Part shown: positions 18,127 to 20,215 of the stretch, in pieces | Numbering within the stretch: position 1 is the stretch's first letter | Layout of the letters: each line of letters begins with the position of its first letter | IMG/VR virus record: IMGVR_UViG_3300030329_004193 | Coordinates: 1 to 20,215 of that record | Direction: 5' to 3' (one strand) | Length of the DNA: 20,215 bases | Source of the DNA: a virus | Program-made: the position numbers and the translations under genes | Notes under the pieces: model-generated | The model's database searches: none | Seen by the model: only the letters and a program-made list of their open reading frames with translations | Told to the model about the DNA's origin: nothing

Positions 18127-20215
18127 TACTTTATTATTTTCTTTCTCTCTACACTACCATCTTCATATATATATAATAAAATACGATTTTTTATTTCTTT
18201 AACTTCTCTTCCTAATAAATCTGTAATTTTTATTATTTTTTTATTAACTGTTCTAGCAGGAGGCGCTGGCCAACCACCATAACAGTGATCATAAGTTAAT
18301 TGACATATTTCGTCCCACTCATTTTCACAACAATATTCGTCTACTTCTATCACCCAAGCATAACACTCGTCATTCAAAAAGAATGGCTCTCCAGGCTCTG
18401 TTGCCGTACAATTAGCAGCATATAAACAACCTAAAGAATCGTGTCCATGATTTATATTTGCTAAAGGATTATAATTCCACGCATTCGGATCCATACATCC
18501 TTGAACAATAGCAATACACGAACCATTGTCAGTATTAGCCAATGAATCATAGTTAAGAGCAGTACTATCCATACAGCCGTAAACGTAAGGTATGCAAGTG
18601 AAGTCTTCTGTATTAGCGGATGGATTGTAGTTAAGCATTGAAGGGTCAGTGCAACCATAAATAAAAGGAATGCAAGAGTTATTATCAGCATTAGCTAAAG
18701 GATTAAAATTAAACATTGTTGAGTCAGTACATCCAAACACATAGGGCTCACAACTACCATCATCTGTATTACAAGTATCACAATAATTATACATTGTCGC
18801 ATCAGTACAGCCATATATAAACGGGATACACCCTCCGTCATCTGTATTTGCATTAGGATCATAATTAAAAGCTAAAGGCTGCATACATCCTAATATTACA
18901 GGAACACAACCTCCATTATCTATATTAGCCACTACATCATAATTAAAAGCCGTGCTATCTGTACATCCCCATATAGCTTCTGTTTGACAAGATCCATCAT
19001 TAAAGTCTGCTACAAATCCTTGAGTATAATATTCTAAGAAAGAAGAATTAGTACAGCCAGGAATGTAGTAACAACTACTATCACTAGTATTTGCTAAGCT
19101 ATCATAATTAATAGCTAAAACATCCAAACAACCATAAACCATCTCTTCACAAGTATTGCCACAATTTGTAATTAAATTATAAGGTAACAATGGTTGTATA
19201 AAAGGAGGTTGTATACTAATCATGGTATCTCCTTCTGGATTAATTAAAGTAAATCCACACTCTATAGTTGTTAAGGCTGCTTGTGATGATATGTGAAATT
19301 TAAATGTTATAGGATCTGGAGCAGTAAGCCCAACATAATGTATATCATTAAAACCTCCACCATGTACAAATTGATACGTAGTATCTGGGTGTATTAAGTT
19401 TAAATGAGAACCAACCCAACCATTGCCCATTAAATCGTGTAATACTAATGTATAAACACAAGTATCAATAAGATCCATTGTATTAGCATTTGGATCATAG
19501 TTAAACATAGTTGAATCTAAACAACCAAATATTTTTAAAGTTTGACAACTTCCGTCATCAACATCTGCAAAAGGATTCCACTCTACATAATCATCATCTA
19601 TACACCCATATATAGGTGGGCAAGAATCAGATACAAACGTATGAGTAGTATCAAATCCAAAAGCAGCATCAGTACCATACACTAAAGTATCGTTACACTG
19701 TACCACATAATAAGAACCATCTTGTCCTTGCCATAAAGCACCATTTAAACCATCACCATATGTATCATAAATAGTAAAGTTTAAATCACCTTTTGGTATA
19801 CAAACCGGTATTGTTATAGATGAATAATCTGGACTACTACCGTAGCCACTGCCAGAACTAACTACCGTTCCAGTGGAATCTGTTATCTCCCAAGATGTTT
19901 CACTTTGATATTGATCTAGATTAATAATAACTTTTGCCGGCACACAAACTACAACCGGCGGCGCGTTTGGTTGGCAAGGTCCTAAATTAAAGTTAATTAC
20001 TTCTGTAGCAAAGTAATTTGTTGGGCTACATATATAATTTACTATTGTATCTTGACAATCATTCCAAACTCTAAAATAACCAGCAAAGCTAGATGTTTGC
20101 CACCCATCACCATAGCTATCTAACAATATAGCTGAATGAACACCCACTGATGTCCATATTGTATCCAAATAATATTCATTAGGTGAGGTTGGTATTTGAT
20201 GAAGTATAGTATCAT
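18126..20215 (-). CDS. Large Cys-repeat extracellular protein with T9SS sorting domain, 5' end outside the window
   Basis: The frame stays open to the right edge (696 codons visible), so the true start lies beyond the window; a TTG at 20166-20168 is probably internal. Residue numbers count from that TTG. The order is GDG-type motifs (SYGDGW at 18-23, TYGDGLNGA at 136-144, LMGNGWVGS at 246-254), then eleven repeats of the form GC-D--AFNYDP-AN-DDGSC between 188 and 581. A Cys-rich block (CYAWVIEVDEYCCENEWDEI, 602-621) follows, then a type IX sorting-like domain (641-680: KIIKITDLLGREVKEI, then YIYEDGSVERKKIIK). It heads the visible late operon, directly before the holin-like genes. A fibre, adhesin or exported effector are all possible. 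Confidence 0.9.
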   Translation of the reverse strand, partial: DTILHQIPTSPNEYYLDTIWTSVGVHSAILLDSYGDGWQTSSFAGYFRVWNDCQDTIVNYICSPTNYFATEVINFNLGPCQPNAPPVVVCVPAKVIINLDQYQSETSWEITDSTGTVVSSGSGYGSSPDYSSITIPVCIPKGDLNFTIYDTYGDGLNGALWQGQDGSYYVVQCNDTLVYGTDAAFGFDTTHTFVSDSCPPIYGCIDDDYVEWNPFADVDDGSCQTLKIFGCLDSTMFNYDPNANTMDLIDTCVYTLVLHDLMGNGWVGSHLNLIHPDTTYQFVHGGGFNDIHYVGLTAPDPITFKFHISSQAALTTIECGFTLINPEGDTMISIQPPFIQPLLPYNLITNCGNTCEEMVYGCLDVLAINYDSLANTSDSSCYYIPGCTNSSFLEYYTQGFVADFNDGSCQTEAIWGCTDSTAFNYDVVANIDNGGCVPVILGCMQPLAFNYDPNANTDDGGCIPFIYGCTDATMYNYCDTCNTDDGSCEPYVFGCTDSTMFNFNPLANADNNSCIPFIYGCTDPSMLNYNPSANTEDFTCIPYVYGCMDSTALNYDSLANTDNGSCIAIVQGCMDPNAWNYNPLANINHGHDSLGCLYAANCTATEPGEPFFLNDECYAWVIEVDEYCCENEWDEICQLTYDHCYGGWPAPPARTVNKKIIKITDLLGREVKEIKNRILLYIYEDGSVERKKIIK
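18129..18248 (-). other. T9SS type A C-terminal sorting-like domain
   Basis: Encodes the last 40 residues of the large repeat protein. The pattern K-I-KI-DLLGRE-KE ... YIY-DGSVE-KKIIK matches the sorting domain common in Flavobacteriia, in the variant with a Tyr-Ile-Tyr-Glu-Asp-Gly turn. In host bacteria this tail directs export through the outer membrane and attachment to the surface. Confidence 0.85.
18423..19606 (-). repeat. Eleven Cys-repeat units in the large protein
   Basis: Coding repeats, seven of them (first Gly at residues 401, 427, 453, 479, 505, 531 and 557) spaced exactly 26 residues (78 bases). Earlier units at 188, 215, 346 and 371 are less regular and one lies after the third GDG motif. 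Each has a Cys pair and an acidic NYDPxANxDDGSC segment that could hold calcium. Confidence 0.85.

Noticed and set aside
20166-20168. TTG as the start codon of the large repeat protein
   Set aside because: The frame continues without a stop to the window edge and the sequence upstream looks coding, so the gene is treated as incomplete at its 5' end.

Overview
This window looks like about 20 kb of the genome of a tailed bacteriophage that infects a marine or aquatic Bacteroidetes (Flavobacteriia-like) host. It is very AT-rich. Genes are packed with overlaps of the TAATG/ATGA type. Start codons lack Shine-Dalgarno sequences and instead follow A-rich leaders ending AAATAATTATG. Several -7 boxes match the Bacteroidetes consensus TANNTTTG. 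The large protein at the right end carries a C-terminal domain of the Bacteroidetes type IX secretion system (T9SS). No terminase, portal, major capsid protein, DNA polymerase or integrase is visible, so this is only part of a phage genome.

Region 1 (1-2900, + strand) is an early-type block of small genes. Several are independent units: a repeated leader, a short gene and a strong intrinsic terminator. It also holds a roughly 370-base AT-rich stretch without genes, a probable small RNA (about 1784-1881), and two short proteins ending in the acidic DLPF tip typical of single-stranded-DNA-binding proteins. Region 2 (2901-3140) holds three tandem structured RNA elements whose outer stems differ in sequence but keep pairing. 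Region 3 (3160-6600) is a chain of small, mostly uncharacterised phage genes, including an Api92-like protein and other recognisable phage-conserved families.

Region 4 (6600-12930, + strand) is the replication and recombination block. It encodes a DnaB helicase, a short HU-like protein, a Rad52-family annealing protein, a probable single-stranded-DNA-binding protein with a DEDMPF tip, a RusA-type resolvase, a DnaA domain IV-like protein, a RecE-like PD-(D/E)XK exonuclease and a DUF3310-like protein. Together they could load the helicase, coat single strands, resect and anneal ends, and resolve junctions.

Region 5 (12918-20215, - strand) converges on region 4 and is the late block. In transcription order it has a large Cys-repeat protein (5' end outside the window), two holin-like membrane proteins, a small hypothetical protein, two paralogous beta-rich virion proteins, a DUF5675 protein with an L,D-transpeptidase-like His/Cys signature, a tail-fibre-like protein, two further proteins, and an HTH-metallophosphoesterase.

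The most unusual points are the T9SS sorting domain and 26-residue Cys repeats on a phage late gene, the tandem RNA elements, the probable small RNA, the repeated early leader, and the recurrence of SSB-like C-terminal tips. All assignments come from reading motifs by eye. No database search was run.
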